A DNA stretch of 64,000 bases from Emiliania huxleyi CCMP1516 (Eukaryota > Haptophyta > Isochrysidales > Noelaerhabdaceae), in NCBI RefSeq assembly GCF_000372725.1, contig NW_005198391.1, positions 54,944-118,943 on the forward strand, written 5' to 3'. This document shows positions 10,156 through 20,552 of the stretch, piece after piece (within the stretch, counting starts at the first letter, position 1; each line of letters starts with the position of its first letter). Below the pieces are notes generated by a model that saw only the letters and a list, made by a program, of their open reading frames with translations, did no database searches and was not told the origin of the DNA. A program made the translations under genes and the position numbers.

Positions 10156-11203
10156 ATGTGCTCCACTCTCCTCGCGGGCATGCTAGCCGCCGCGATGACG
10201 ACGATGGTCGCTCCCACCACCGGACTGGCGGCGCCCGCGGTCGAGCGCCCTAGGCCGGGCGAGTTTGGGCGCGCGAGCGTCGTCGCGGCGATCGAGGCGA
10301 TGAGGCGCGGTCAGCCCATCGTGGTGACAGATGACGAGTCGCGGGAGAACGAGGGCGACCTGATCCTCGCCGGCGAGCTGGCGACGGCCGAGACGGTCGG
10401 TTTCGTCGTGCGCCACTCCTCTGGCGTGATATGCGTCGCGCTGCCCGGCGAGCGCTGCGACGACCTGCGGCTTCCGCCCATGGTCTCTCGCAACCAGGAC
10501 CCAAAGGGGACCGCCTTCACGGTGTCCGTCGACCTCAAGGCGGGGACCACGACGGGCATCTCCGCCGCCGAGCGCGCAGCCACCTTCCGCGCTCTCGCGG
10601 ACCCGGTGCGCCCTCGCCGTTTCGGCGCCCGAGCCGCGCCGCTGCCGAGCGGCGCCTCCTCCCCCGCGTGCAGGCGCTCGGCCCGGAGGCTTTCAACCGA
10701 CCCGGCCACGTCTTCCCACTGCGCGCCAGAGCGGGCGGCGTGCTCGAGCGCGACGGACACACCGAGGCGCATGCGCACCCCCTGTGGCCGACGGGCGGGA
10801 CGTTTCCGTGCACCTTCTCCGCGCCTTCCTAGGCGGCGGGGGACCTCTGCCGGCTGGCGGGGCTGCAGCCGGCGGGCGTGCTGTGCGAAGTGGTCAACGA
10901 CGACGGCAGCATGGCGCGCCCCTGCACGCGCCGACTGATAGCCATGCGTTCACAGTGCGGCGGGCGGCGGGGAGAGGCCTCTGAGCGCGCTTCGCCCCCC
11001 TCGCCCGTCCGCAGGCGAGGGTGGCAGACCTGATCCCTTTCTGCGAGCAGCATGGGCTCGTCCTCACCTCCATCGCAGACTTGATTGAGTGAGCGGCGTA
11101 GCGGCGGCGCGAGCTCCACATAGTCCGGGCGCGCGCTGACGCGCCGACGCCCACGAGTAGGTACATCCGGGACGAGCACGGCGGCAAGGTGCCGGGCTGC
11201 TGA
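10156..11203 (+). CDS. ribB: 3,4-dihydroxy-2-butanone 4-phosphate synthase (riboflavin synthesis), five exons
   Basis: Exons 10156-10605, 10674-10766, 10833-10913, 11015-11088 and 11161-11203 join in phase to about 246 residues. The enzyme turns ribulose 5-phosphate into 3,4-dihydroxy-2-butanone 4-phosphate plus formate, the four-carbon precursor of riboflavin. The active-site loop is visible as [18 protein letters not shown], then [20 protein letters not shown] and DGHTEA, with [13 protein letters not shown] near the end. Only the RibB domain is present, with no GTP cyclohydrolase II (RibA) part, unlike plant RibBA fusions. The ATG at 10156 starts a hydrophobic leader ([18 protein letters not shown]) that suits a signal or bipartite plastid leader. 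Introns begin GT, GC, GC and GT; acceptors are all AG|G. Confidence 0.9.
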
Positions 11204-11781
11204 GCCCATCTCTCGCGAGGGGACACCCGGCGCGGAGGCGGTCGCGAGAGGCGGGTTGGAGAGGGGGGGGAGGGGGGGGAGAGCAACGGCTGTTGCGACG
11301 AGATGGCTCGAGACGCGATACCGGACAATGAATTACGGCTATTGTGGAGCGCGGGCCACAGCGCCCGTCTTGCGGGGCCGCGGTTTGCGCGCGCCACGGG
11401 TGTTACTCTCTCTCTCTCTCTCTGGGGTCCACATATCACGCGCGCCAGAGAGGGAGCGCACGCGTGACACGGACTGTGTGACCGGACTCGCTTGTCTCCT
11501 TGTGTGTGTTGTGGAGGAGAGAGCGCGGCGCACGGGGCTCGGGCGACCTGTATTTTGAACCCACCTGACGATCAATGGTGGTAGTATTTTACGCGAGCAT
11601 TCTCGCGTTGTTTCGCTTTCGCCGGCGTTGGGGAGACGTGTGTTCTGAATGACGAGTGGCGCAAGTGCCCCACCGGCCACGGCCATGGCCATGGCCCAGG
11701 CGGCCGGGGCGCGCACGCGGCAGGCACGGGCCGGAGGGCGGTCGCCCACACGCGCTACACTGAGCCAATTCGCCCTTCTCA
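11204..11781. other. Intergenic between convergent genes
   Basis: 3' flanks of RibB (+) and the RCC1-repeat gene (-). Contains a G-rich run at about 11258-11280 and a short CT run at about 11408-11423. No gene is recognised. Confidence 0.4.
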
Positions 11782-13227
11782 TCACTGCCCCGACGCCCGC
11801 CCCTCGACCTTCTTGGGCAGCAGCTGGTCCGACAGGTCCTCTCCGTGTCCTAGGCCATGAGGAGGGCCCTTGCCCCAGGCAAAAACAGCGCCATCGCCCG
11901 TGCGGGCGAGGTTGTGGTATGCTCCAGCCGACACAGCGACGACGCACTTCCCCGCAAAGGCCTCGACCTTCCTCGGCAGCAGCTGGGTCTGATCGTCGCC
12001 GTGGCCCAGCCAGCCATGGAGACCACTGCCCCAGCTCCAGAGGTTGCTGTCGGCGGTGATGGCGAAGCTGTGGAAGCCTGCAGCCGACACAGCGACGACA
12101 CGCTGGCCAGCCAAAGCCTCGATCTTCTTGGGCAGCAGCTGGTCCTGCTCGTCGCCGTGGCCCAGCTCGCCAAAGATTCCATAGCCCCAGCTCCAGACAG
12201 CGCCGTCTGCGGTGACGGCGAGGCTGTGGTTAGCTCCCGCCGACACAGCAACGACGCGCCGCCCAGCAAAGGCCTCGATCTTTTTCGGCAGCGGCTGCCA
12301 CTGCTGGTCGCCGTGGCCCAGCCTACCGAACAATCCACCGCCCCAGCTCCAGACGGCGCCGTCAGCGGTAATGGCGAAGCTGTGCACAGCTCCAGCGGAC
12401 ACAGCGACGACGCGCTGCCCCGCCAAGGCCTCGACCTTCATCGGCAGCCGCTGGTGCTGCTGGTCGTCGTGGCCCAACTGGCCTTCGGAATCCCAACCCC
12501 AGCTCCAGACGGCGCCGTCAGCGGTGATGGCGAGGCTGTGGTAGCGTCCAGCCGACACAGCGACGACGCGCTGGCCAGCAAAGGCCTCGACCTTCTTTGG
12601 CATCGGCTGGGTCTGCTCGTCGCCGTGGCCCAGCGCGCCCCAGCCTCCCTGGCCCCAGCTCCAAACGGCGCCGCTGCTGGTGAGGGCAAGGTTGGACCCG
12701 GTTCCAGCCGACACGCTCACGGCGCTCTCGCCGCCCAGCGGCGAAGGGAGGCGGGTTGGCGTGTTGAGCTGCGTCACGCCCTCGCCGTGCCCGAGAATGC
12801 CCGGCATCTCGCCAAGGCCACAGCTCTCAGCCTTTCCGCACGATGAGAGCCGCCCCTCGCCGTCGATGAAAACGCTATGTTGTTGGCCTGCCGCCGCCCT
12901 CGCCGGCGGGTTGGACTCGGACAGCAACGCAGCGAAGCACAGCCACCGCACGGCGCAGCTCTCGCCCTCTGGCTGCGCGGGCAGCTCGAAGCCGCGCTCT
13001 TGCGCCCACAAGCGGATGCCCTCCGCCGCGAGCGAAGAGTGGAAGAGCAGCGAGACGGCCGCGACGCGAGCGATGTCGGCGGGGCTGTCGCAGCGAGAGA
13101 GGGCGCGCTCGAGGAGGTCCGTGGGGAGGTCGAGGAGGCGGGCGGGCGGCGGCGTGTCTGGCGGGTGTGCGGCGGCGGAGGAGGCGGTGGCGAGGCGGCG
13201 CGAGCGGCGGCGTGGCGGTGCAGACAT
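11782..13227 (-). CDS. F-box plus RCC1-repeat (beta-propeller) protein
   Basis: A single-exon protein of 481 residues. Residues about 28-80 look like an F-box (RLLDLPTDLLERALSRCDSP, then VAAVSLLFHSSLAAEG). The rest holds about seven RCC1-type repeats of roughly 51 residues with the signature GAVWSWGxGxxGxLGHGDxQ and QRVVAVSAGxxHSLAITADG. RCC1 propellers serve as nucleotide-exchange or protein-binding platforms. Fusion to an F-box suggests a substrate adaptor of an SCF ubiquitin ligase. The repeats are nearly identical to each other at DNA level, which points to recent internal amplification. I chose the ATG giving MSAPPRRRSRR; the upstream in-frame extension lacks an obvious need. Confidence 0.85.
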   Translation of the reverse strand: MSAPPRRRSRRLATASSAAAHPPDTPPPARLLDLPTDLLERALSRCDSPADIARVAAVSLLFHSSLAAEGIRLWAQERGFELPAQPEGESCAVRWLCFAALLSESNPPARAAAGQQHSVFIDGEGRLSSCGKAESCGLGEMPGILGHGEGVTQLNTPTRLPSPLGGESAVSVSAGTGSNLALTSSGAVWSWGQGGWGALGHGDEQTQPMPKKVEAFAGQRVVAVSAGRYHSLAITADGAVWSWGWDSEGQLGHDDQQHQRLPMKVEALAGQRVVAVSAGAVHSFAITADGAVWSWGGGLFGRLGHGDQQWQPLPKKIEAFAGRRVVAVSAGANHSLAVTADGAVWSWGYGIFGELGHGDEQDQLLPKKIEALAGQRVVAVSAAGFHSFAITADSNLWSWGSGLHGWLGHGDDQTQLLPRKVEAFAGKCVVAVSAGAYHNLARTGDGAVFAWGKGPPHGLGHGEDLSDQLLPKKVEGRASGQ

Positions 13228-13376
13228 CGCGAGAGAGAAGCGGATACAACGAGACCGTCTCTCCCTGACAAACACGGGCCGCGAGGCAGACCGTCTCTCC
13301 CCTGACAAACGGTCCGTGCAGGTCTAGATTCTTTTTGCTTGGGCGGCACTCATGACGGGAAGGCCAGCTGAGGGAG
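13228..13376. promoter_or_regulatory. 5' flank of the RCC1-repeat gene
   Basis: Short upstream region holding two or three copies of CCGTCTCTCCCTGACAAAC-like sequence (13254-13317), possibly a promoter repeat or a small duplication. This is inferred from position only. Confidence 0.3.
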
Positions 13377-14528
13377 GATCGAGGGCCCAACTTCAGAATC
13401 GTGCTTTTTTGGTTAGGGACCAAAGCGCGAAGGACCACTTTTGGGTTAGGGACCGCGGGCGACAGGTTAGGGACCGATCGCCGCCGCATACGCCGGCGGA
13501 CGGCCACCATCGGTGTTTTTGGCTTCGCCACCGTTCAAAGCGTGCGCAATGCGCTCGCCGACATCAAGCGAGCACGCCTGTCCGACGAGCGGCTTCCTGT
13601 GCGGACGGCTTCTTGTGGCTCTCGTCGAGAGCGTTTTGCGACCCGGCGGGTGGGAGAATATGTGTCGTCTGATGTGTCACTGTGTACGTCACATCGGTCT
13701 TGATAATAAGCACGGTCGATCCGTCGAAGCGATACACCCGTTCCTATCACGTTGGACGGCTGGCACGGGAGCTCTGTGCCAGCAACAGGAACCGAGCCGT
13801 ACGGCAAGAAGAGCTCGATGGGGAGCGAGAACCGTCAGAGGAGCTTCAAGGGTAACCTGAAGTCCTCCGTGACGCGCTCAATCGCTCCCAAGCGGGTGGC
13901 TCTCGAAAACCGTCGATATCTTCCGGAAAGACTGCTCTTGCCGAGCAGCCGATATGCCCAGACGGAGGCGCAGAAAGGCTGCGAGTACTCAACGAGTTCC
14001 GCGACCTATGCAGTCAAACCTGGGGGGAACTGACCGCACCATGGCGGACTTCCGAAACCTCCGTGAGCACCTCTGACGGTTCTCGCTCCCCATCGAGCTC
14101 TTCTTGCCGTACGGCGGTCTTCCTGATGCGTGCCGGCACAGAGCTCTGTGCAAGCCGTCCAACGTGACGTGACGAGTGTATCGCTTTGACGGATCGACCG
14201 TACTTGTTATCAAGACTGATATGACGTACACAGTGACACATCAGACGACACATGCTCTCCCACCCGCCGGGCCGCAAAACGCTCTCGACGAGAGCCACAA
14301 GAAGCCGTCCGCACAGCAAGCCGCTCGGTCGAACACGTTGCTCGCTCGATGCCGGCGAGCGCATTGCGCACGAGGTAGACGGTGGCGTAGCTAACATCAC
14401 TGACGAAGACCGTCCGCTGGCGTGAGCGGCGGCGATCGGTCCCTAACCTGCGGTCCTTCACCGCAATCGGTCCTTCGCGCTCGTCCCTAACCCAAAAAAG
14501 CACGATTCTGAAGTTAGGCCCTCGGATC
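13377..14528. mobile_element. Fold-back element: long imperfect inverted repeat
   Basis: The left arm at about 13377-13840 and right arm at about 14070-14528 are inverted copies, diverged in places, with a spacer of about 230 bp. Outer ends read GATCGAGGGCCCAACTTCAG and the inverse of GATCCGAGGGCCTAACTTCA. Each arm has TTAGGGACC units near its tip (about three on the left, two or three on the right). Matching peptides read from both arms, such as RTASCGSRRERF, follow from the inverted repeat and are not evidence of a gene. I see no transposase, so a non-autonomous fold-back DNA element or MITE is the best reading. Target-site duplications are not clear. Confidence 0.75.
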
Positions 14529-15086
14529 GCAAAGAGCGCCGCCGGCTGCGCCGCCATCAGCCGCACGAGCCGCCCGCCGACGTCGGCGTGCATCGGGTCG
14601 AACTCTCCACCCCACAGCTGCGCCACAATCGCGTGCGCCTCTGCCCACACGCCGCTCCGCCTCACCGCCGCTGCCGCGCCCACCGCCGCCTCCGCCGCCG
14701 GGAGGGCTCGGCCCGCCTCCGGTGAGGCCGAGGGCCGCGGTGGAGGAGTAGCCCGCGGCGGGTGGCGGAGGGCCGGTAGGACTGGTGGCGCCGGCGACCC
14801 ACCCGCGGATCGTCGACATCGCCGGTGATCCCAGAGGCCACGCCTCTGACGACTCGGCCTCACCACTCGCGCCTCGCCTCCGGCGCGCCAGCGGAGCGAG
14901 CATCGGACGGGAGGCTGAGAGCGGCAGCGGCCCCTCATCGTCGGCGTTGGCAGGCTGGAGCGGCGGAGTGGGAGCGAATGTCGCGGCCGCCGACGGCTCG
15001 AAACCTGTGGCGCTGTGGCGCGGCTCACGGCGAGTTCTGGCGTCGCGGGACGAGACCGGGAAAAGAATTTGCCGGCGGCGCGCCAC
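14529..15086 (-). CDS. Uncertain hypothetical protein
   Basis: The minus strand stays open in two overlapping frames. One gives a Pro/Gly/Ala-rich protein starting with ATG (MARRRQILFPVSSRDARTRR). The other gives a more ordered stretch (WAEAHAIVAQLWGGEFDP, then GGRLVRLMAAQPAALFAI) that runs into the fold-back element at 14528. I cannot tell which frame is real. The ordered stretch suggests a host gene whose end was displaced by the fold-back insertion. Confidence 0.25.
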
Positions 15087-15106
15087 TCCTGCCTTCTACT
15101 CATAGC

Positions 15107-15212
15107 GGTGGTTGAGGCCGATTGCCTTAACTGTCAACCACGTGGTTGACAGAGGCCTCAACCCTCAACCAAGTGGTTGACAGACCCCTTCAACCCCTCA
15201 ACCACGCGGAAT
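15107..15212. repeat. CTCAACC/GGTTGA palindromic cluster, left
   Basis: Contains the palindrome CAACCACGTGGTTG and several CTCAACC units in both orientations. A similar cluster in the same orientation lies at 16472-16566, so the two bracket about 1.26 kb. Confidence 0.6.
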
Positions 15213-16471
15213 GGCTGTTCACACCCCCCGCGCAAGGTCTGAACACACATTCTCTGTGACGATTCATGTCGTCTTCTTTAGACGCCTGGATGCTGCATTT
15301 GACGCGCCGTTTTTACGAGTACTTGCTTCAGCTACGTGCGTGAATGGGAGGTGTGATGCAAAGCCCGGAGGAGCGCTGACAGCCATCGAAGGCCCCCACG
15401 GGGCGGTCCCGGCCGAGTCATGGCCGTCCGCGGACGCGGCCCTCCGTCTCCGGAGACATTACCGAACTCAAAACTGCTTTTACCAAAAGGCAGATACGAG
15501 CTCAGCTCAGTGAGATCTAGCAGCACATACCCTCACAGTATCCAGAATAGTAAAGTCTGACAAAGTCGGTCCGACCGCGCAGAGCGGTCTGGCTGTCTGC
15601 AGAGCTTCCGTCCGAGCCCTGAGAAATGTCGGAGGCATGTCGGCCCGCCATGAGTCATGTTCGCGATTTTGATGGCGTTGCCCTTATTGCACGTGAAACA
15701 GACCGCGCCGGCCACGCACCCTTGTTCCCGGAGGCCAACTCGAACAGGTTTGAGCAATGGCCGCCTTCCATGCTCGATATGCAGCAGGAGCTTAGTTGAC
15801 CCTCCTCGAAGGCCGCCCTGCTCTCGGCATTGCGTTCGTTGCTGACTGATAGCACTGTCTGATCCAACCAGAAAGAGCCGTCCATGGTCCAAGAGCCGTC
15901 GAGCTACATGAGACCCAAGCAAGTCGTCGTGATGTACCAGAAAACGAAACTAGCGCCAAAATTGAGATCTCAGGATCAACATTAATTTCTCGCGCCTACT
16001 TTTGCTGCTTGAGACTCGCCAAATAGATCCTATGACCGTGTGCAACGTCAAGTCGTGAACCGCGACAAGACCATCGCGCCAAGCGCGACTCTGTTGCTTT
16101 TATGCGGCAGCATTCACCCGTGACTCTTGCCGTGGATGGTTAGTGACCGCAATACTACGCCGTGAACTGAGCTTCACCAGCCGTTTCTCTTCCTTCCCTT
16201 GCCTTCTCTTGCCGTCCGTTCTCTGTGCGCATTCCACTGCATGCGGCATCACACGCGTCTTCTGCCGGGCGCGCATCTGAACTCGTACCTGGTAGGCCAT
16301 CGCTTTGCTGAAAGATCAGGCGCCTGAATGGCGACAGTGAGCGTCTCCTACTTATGGATTGCGCTCGAGGTCCGAGGAGCGCAAGAGCGCGCCGCAGGCG
16401 AAGCGTTTTTTTGGCGGCAGGGGCTGTTCCAGTTTATCTTGTGATCACGCGCGAGCCTGTGAATAGGCCCT
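15213..16471. other. Non-coding segment, possible transposase remnant
   Basis: No intact gene. On the minus strand around 15560-15920 one frame reads VGLREQGCVAGAVCFTCNKG, which faintly recalls the PiggyBac transposase stretch that precedes a TxRxNRKG motif. The match is weak and the surrounding frame is short, so I only flag it. The rest has lower GC than its neighbours and no recognisable feature. Confidence 0.2.
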
Positions 16472-16566
16472 GGAGGCCTCAACCCCCAACTAAAGGGTTG
16501 ACGGGGGGTCTCAACCGTCAACCAGATGGTTGAGGGGGGGCCTCAACCCTCAACCCCTCAACCACC
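16472..16566. repeat. CTCAACC/GGTTGA palindromic cluster, right
   Basis: Counterpart of the cluster at 15107-15212, with CTCAACC, CAACCAGATGGTTG and CTCAACCCCTCAACCAC. It ends 35 bp before the ANK2 start codon, so it may also lie in that gene's promoter or 5' leader. Confidence 0.6.
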
Positions 16567-16601
16567 CTTACGGTCCGCCGCCTCTTTTCTTGATCTCACC
16601 A

Positions 16602-18797
16602 ATGTCCGCCTCGCCCGCCCGCGCCAGCTCCGCGCGCCGCGCGCCGCCTCCTCCGTCCACGGAGCGCGGCGGCGACGTCCCCGCAAGCATTCGGGAGGCC
16701 GCCACGGATGGCCAAGCGGGGGCGGTGCTGGCGTGGCTCGACGGCGGCGGGCGGGTCGACGAGACGCTCGAGTACACCTTTGGTGACGGCTACCGTGCGA
16801 GCGGCATGACGCTGCTGATGATCGCAATGTCCAATGGCCACGCGGAACTGGCCGAGGCGCTTCTGCGGCGCGGTGCAGATGTCTCGTTGCAGAAGAGCGA
16901 CGGTGGCACCGCGCTGGGTCTCGCCGCCGCGAACGGCCACGCTGTGAACGGCCACGAGAAGCTGGTGGAGCTGGCATTGCGGCACGGCGCGGAGATCGAT
17001 CAGGGAAACAAGGTTGGCTGCACTGCGCTGATGACCGCCGTCTACCAAGGCCACGAGCGGATTGTCGACACGCTGGTCCGGCACGGCGCGGAGATCAACC
17101 TGCGGGACAACGACGGCGACACCGCCCTGATTTTCGCCGCTATCCACAACCATCCCACCGTCGTGCTTCGCTTGCTGCGGGCGGGCGCAGACATGAAGCT
17201 GCGCAACGTGGACGGTGAGACAGCGCTGCAGATTGCCAAGGAGGAGGGCCACACCGAGTGCGTCGAGGCCTTCAGGACGTATCTCGGGGAGGTGACGGCA
17301 GCTCGCAGCAAGGCGCCGTCGGCCGAGGCGGGCGGCGCAGGGGCGGGCGGCGCACCCGCAGGCGAGGCAGAGGCGGGCGCCAGTGCTGCGGCCTCTGCCT
17401 CGAGCGGCGAGGGCGGCGTGGAGGCCGAGCCGAGCGGCGGGGCGGTGCCAGAGGAGGTCGTGCTGGCGGCTCGGCGAGGCGACGAGTCGCCGGTGCTGGC
17501 GTGGCTCGACGGTGGCGGGCGGGTCGACGCGACGTTCGAGTACACCTTTGGTGCCGGCACTCGCGTGAGCGGCATGACGCTGCTCATGGTCGCAATGCTC
17601 AAAGGCCACGAGGAGCTGGCCGAGGCGCTTCTGCGGCGCGGCGCGGATGTCTCGTTGCAGAAGAGCGACGGCGGCACCGCGCTGATTGTCGCTGCCGTGA
17701 ACGGCCGCGAGAAGCTGGTCGAGCTGGCATTGCGGCACGGCGCGGGGGTCGACCAGAAGTACAGGAACGGCGGCACTGCGCTGATGGATGCCGTCTTCAG
17801 AGGCCACGAGCGGATTGTCGACACGCTCATTCGGCACGGCGCAGAGATCAACCTGCAGGCCAACGAGGGCGACACCGCGCTGATTCTCGCCGCCTACTAC
17901 GGCCACCCCACCGTCGTGCGTCAGCTGCTGCGGGCGGGCGCTGACACGACGCTGTGCACTACGGATGGCAATACCGCGCTGCAGTACGCCAAGGAGAAGG
18001 GCCACACCGAGTGTGCGCGTGCCCTCGAGGAGCACGCGGCGGCCGAGGTGGCGGCCGAGAAGGCGGCGAAGGAGGCGGCGTGGGCGGCGGGGGCGGCGGA
18101 GAGGGCGGCAGAGAGGGCGGCGAAGGAGAAGGAGGCGGCGCGGCACGCCGACGAGCTGCTGGCGGAGGTCGAGGCGGAGAAGCGCGCCAAGGGCAAGAAG
18201 GGCAAGAAGAAGAAGAAGGGCGGAGAGGCGGGCGCGGCTGGGCCGTCGCAGGAGGCGGAGGTGGGTGCCGAGGCGCCGTCGGAGGCAGCCGAGGCCGCAA
18301 AGAAGGCCGAGGAGGAGAGAATGATCAGGCTTCTCGAGAAGTGTCACGAGGAGCGGATCCGGTTCGGCATCACGGCGGCGAGCCAGGCGGCGGCGTCGGC
18401 AGAGGTGGCGCAGGCTGTGCGATTGGACGCTGAGGCGGACGAGGCGGAGGAGGAGGCGGAGGCGGACAAGGCGGAGGAGGTGGCTGCCGTGGCGGCGCTG
18501 GCGGCTGCCGAGGTGGCGAGGGCGGAGGCCAGGGCGGCGCATGCGGAGGCCAGGGCGGCGCATGGAGAGGCCAAGGCTGCGTTTGAGAAAATCAAGGCGT
18601 CGCTGGAGGAGGCGGCGGCGGCACTGAGCGCGACCGGGTCGGCGCTGGAGGGGAGCGAGACGGCGCTGGAGGGGAGCGAGACAGCGCTCGAGGAGGCGGC
18701 GGCTGCTGCGGAGGCGAGAGGTGCCGCTGCGGCCGCGTCGATGGCCAGGGCGGTTGCAGCCAGGGTTGCGGCGGATGCGGCCCAGGAGCGCTCATAG
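16602..18797 (+). CDS. ANK2: double ankyrin block with coiled-coil tail
   Basis: A 731-residue single-exon protein. It has two ankyrin blocks (about residues 28-235 and 285-500), each opening with a VLAWLDGGGRVD segment and continuing through five GADVSLQKSDGGTAL-type repeats. They are joined by an Ala/Gly-rich linker. The tail from about residue 500 is an Ala/Glu-rich coiled coil with the basic cluster KGKKGKKKKKGG and the segment MIRLLEKCHEERIRFGI. Architecture matches ANK3 and differs from the single-block ANK1. It is on the opposite strand to the other two, and its flanks are unrelated to theirs, so it is an older or separate duplicate. A scaffold or binding role is inferred; no catalytic domain is seen. 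Confidence 0.85.
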   Translation: MSASPARASSARRAPPPPSTERGGDVPASIREAATDGQAGAVLAWLDGGGRVDETLEYTFGDGYRASGMTLLMIAMSNGHAELAEALLRRGADVSLQKSDGGTALGLAAANGHAVNGHEKLVELALRHGAEIDQGNKVGCTALMTAVYQGHERIVDTLVRHGAEINLRDNDGDTALIFAAIHNHPTVVLRLLRAGADMKLRNVDGETALQIAKEEGHTECVEAFRTYLGEVTAARSKAPSAEAGGAGAGGAPAGEAEAGASAAASASSGEGGVEAEPSGGAVPEEVVLAARRGDESPVLAWLDGGGRVDATFEYTFGAGTRVSGMTLLMVAMLKGHEELAEALLRRGADVSLQKSDGGTALIVAAVNGREKLVELALRHGAGVDQKYRNGGTALMDAVFRGHERIVDTLIRHGAEINLQANEGDTALILAAYYGHPTVVRQLLRAGADTTLCTTDGNTALQYAKEKGHTECARALEEHAAAEVAAEKAAKEAAWAAGAAERAAERAAKEKEAARHADELLAEVEAEKRAKGKKGKKKKKGGEAGAAGPSQEAEVGAEAPSEAAEAAKKAEEERMIRLLEKCHEERIRFGITAASQAAASAEVAQAVRLDAEADEAEEEAEADKAEEVAAVAALAAAEVARAEARAAHAEARAAHGEAKAAFEKIKASLEEAAAALSATGSALEGSETALEGSETALEEAAAAAEARGAAAAASMARAVAARVAADAAQERS

Positions 18798-19260
18798 AGA
18801 GCTGCTCCTGCTGATTGGCCACGGCCGCTGAGACTCAACATTTCTTGTGCGGCGCGGACGGGGAGTCATTGTGTGCGGGTTGTGTCTGGGAGGGAGGGAG
18901 TGGGGCGCAGGAGCATGTCTGCTCACCCACTTGCACTGGGCCTTGCTGGGAATGCCGGGGAATGCCGTGGGGCTCCTGCCCGTGTCCGGGCGTGGAGATG
19001 CGAGGGTTGCCCCCCCTAGCCGCACCACTGTCGACTTTGTGTGTGTGGAGGCCTTTAACTTACCCCTTACCCTACCTGGGTCCTGGCGAGAGTACTTTTT
19101 TTCAGTCCGCGCCAGTCCCATGCCCATGTGCCATGAGCTATGCAAAAGACTAGGTAAAATAAGAAATATTTTTGGCGTGTTAGTGCCAGTGCGCGCCAGT
19201 CCGTGCCCAAGTGTAAAAGAATTTTTTGCAGAAACAAAACTGAAAAGCCAGGGAGGATGT
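18798..19260 (+). repeat. Dispersed repeat families B and D, copies in tandem
   Basis: About 18880-19085 is family B: GCACTGGGCCTTGC, GGGGCTCCTG, GTGTGTGTGGAG and CTTACC-rich blocks, shared with 39830-39970, 40385-40525 and, inverted, 42795-42915. About 19160-19240 is family D (GTGTTAGTGCCAGTGCGCGC), shared in inverted form with 61610-61690 and, in part, 62108-62160. Confidence 0.7.
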
Positions 19261-20306
19261 GATGTTGTGAAAAAGAAAGAAAGAAAACGGACAACCCTTC
19301 GGAGGTGAGCTCTGTGCCGCCCCGCCCGCCGAGGGCGGGGGCGAGGGCGGGGGCGGGGGCGAGGGCGGGGGTGGCGCCGGCGGCACGGGCGAGGAGGCGG
19401 CCGCCCCGCCCGCCGCGGCGGACGTCGAGATGGCGGACGGCGGTGCGGCGGCGGGAGAGGAGGAGGTGGAGGAGAGCAGCGCGGCAGCGGCGGACGCCGA
19501 CGGACCCCATACCCGAAAGAAAGAGAGGGCAGCTCGCGGGGGAGAGGTGACGAGTGAACTACAGGTAGTGGGGAAGGCAGCCTCGACTGCCATACAGACA
19601 TGGGTGCGAAACAACGACAAGACCAAGGCACGGGCAGAGGAACGAGAGAAGAATATAGGGTGGATAAAGCGCCTGTTCACAGCATGGAGGGTGAGCCACG
19701 CCGAACGTACTGAACGTAGAGCCGAGCGGAAGGAAGAGGGGGAAGACGACTCCGAGGAGGACGAACCAGTGGAAATCCCGTTGTCAGCCGTCACGATGCA
19801 CCCGAAGGGGACCCCAGCGCCGGCATCATCCGCGTGGAGGCACAAGTGTTCGAAGAGAGAGTGGACCTGAGCAATGATATGACTGGGTGGCAAATGATCG
19901 CAGTGGGCGTCAGAAGACTCGTCCTTGCTCGAGGAGAGCTCGATAGACTCGAGGGGCCAGGATATGCAGCGAGGAGGACGGAGTTGCGCCGAAAGGCGAG
20001 AGAAGCAGCGAGAACAAGGGACCGGCAGGCGGCGGCGGCGTCGCAGAACGAGGCAGAGGAGAGCGACGCGACAGAAGAAGAAGCGACAAGGGAGAGAACG
20101 ACGAGAGTGGGACGACCGCGAGGTGGCATGAAGGTTGCAGCGAGAATCGGCGAGAGACTGCGAAGAGAGATAGGAAGAGGCGGACGCCCAAGGGTGGGCG
20201 ACGGCTAGCGCACCACACCCCTCTCCTTAAAATCCCTGTGTGGTGGCGGCGTGCCGCCGTCCTCCCATCCCTCCCTTGGGTTGTCCGTTTTCTTTCTTTC
20301 TTTTAC
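19261..20306 (+). mobile_element. Family C element bounded by inverted GAAAGAAAACGGACAACCC ends
   Basis: The left end (AAGAAAGAAAACGGACAACC) and right end (GGTTGTCCGTTTTCTTTCTT) are inverted copies about 1 kb apart. Part of the interior plus the right end recurs inverted at 38410-38640, and a rearranged version lies at 47735-47990, so this is a dispersed family. Inside, plus-strand frames encode a charged protein: Glu/Ala-rich, then a basic segment, then Arg/Glu-rich helices ending GRPRGGMKVAARIGERLR. No transposase, capsid or polymerase motif is visible, so class is unknown. The open frames at 19430-19870 and 19834-20208 overlap in different phases. Confidence 0.55.
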
Positions 20307-20552
20307 CCTTCCCAAATGGATGATCTGGTGCTTGTAGGGCTTGAGGGTGATGCTCCGATAAACCCGCCGGATCTTCGACAAAAGCAGCGACATTTATTTT
20401 TTTGGAAGGGTAGGTGTGAATACAGCTTTCTGGTAGGGTTACATCGACGAACTATGCGGCAATCGACTGGGGGGCAGCCCCCCAGCACATCCCGCACAGA
20501 GACCTGGATGTAACCCGATTGTGAGCGTGAGTGAAACCGCCGATGCGATTGC
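20307..20552. other. Spacer, no gene recognised
   Basis: Short AT-richer spacer next to the family C element. Nothing supported. Confidence 0.4.

Noticed and set aside
11857-12846. Plus-strand frame opposite the RCC1-repeat gene
   Set aside because: Shadow frame; the repeat signature is on the minus strand.
13513-14400. A protein gene in the fold-back arms
   Set aside because: Matching peptides from both arms follow from the inverted repeat itself; there is no start, domain or consistent frame.
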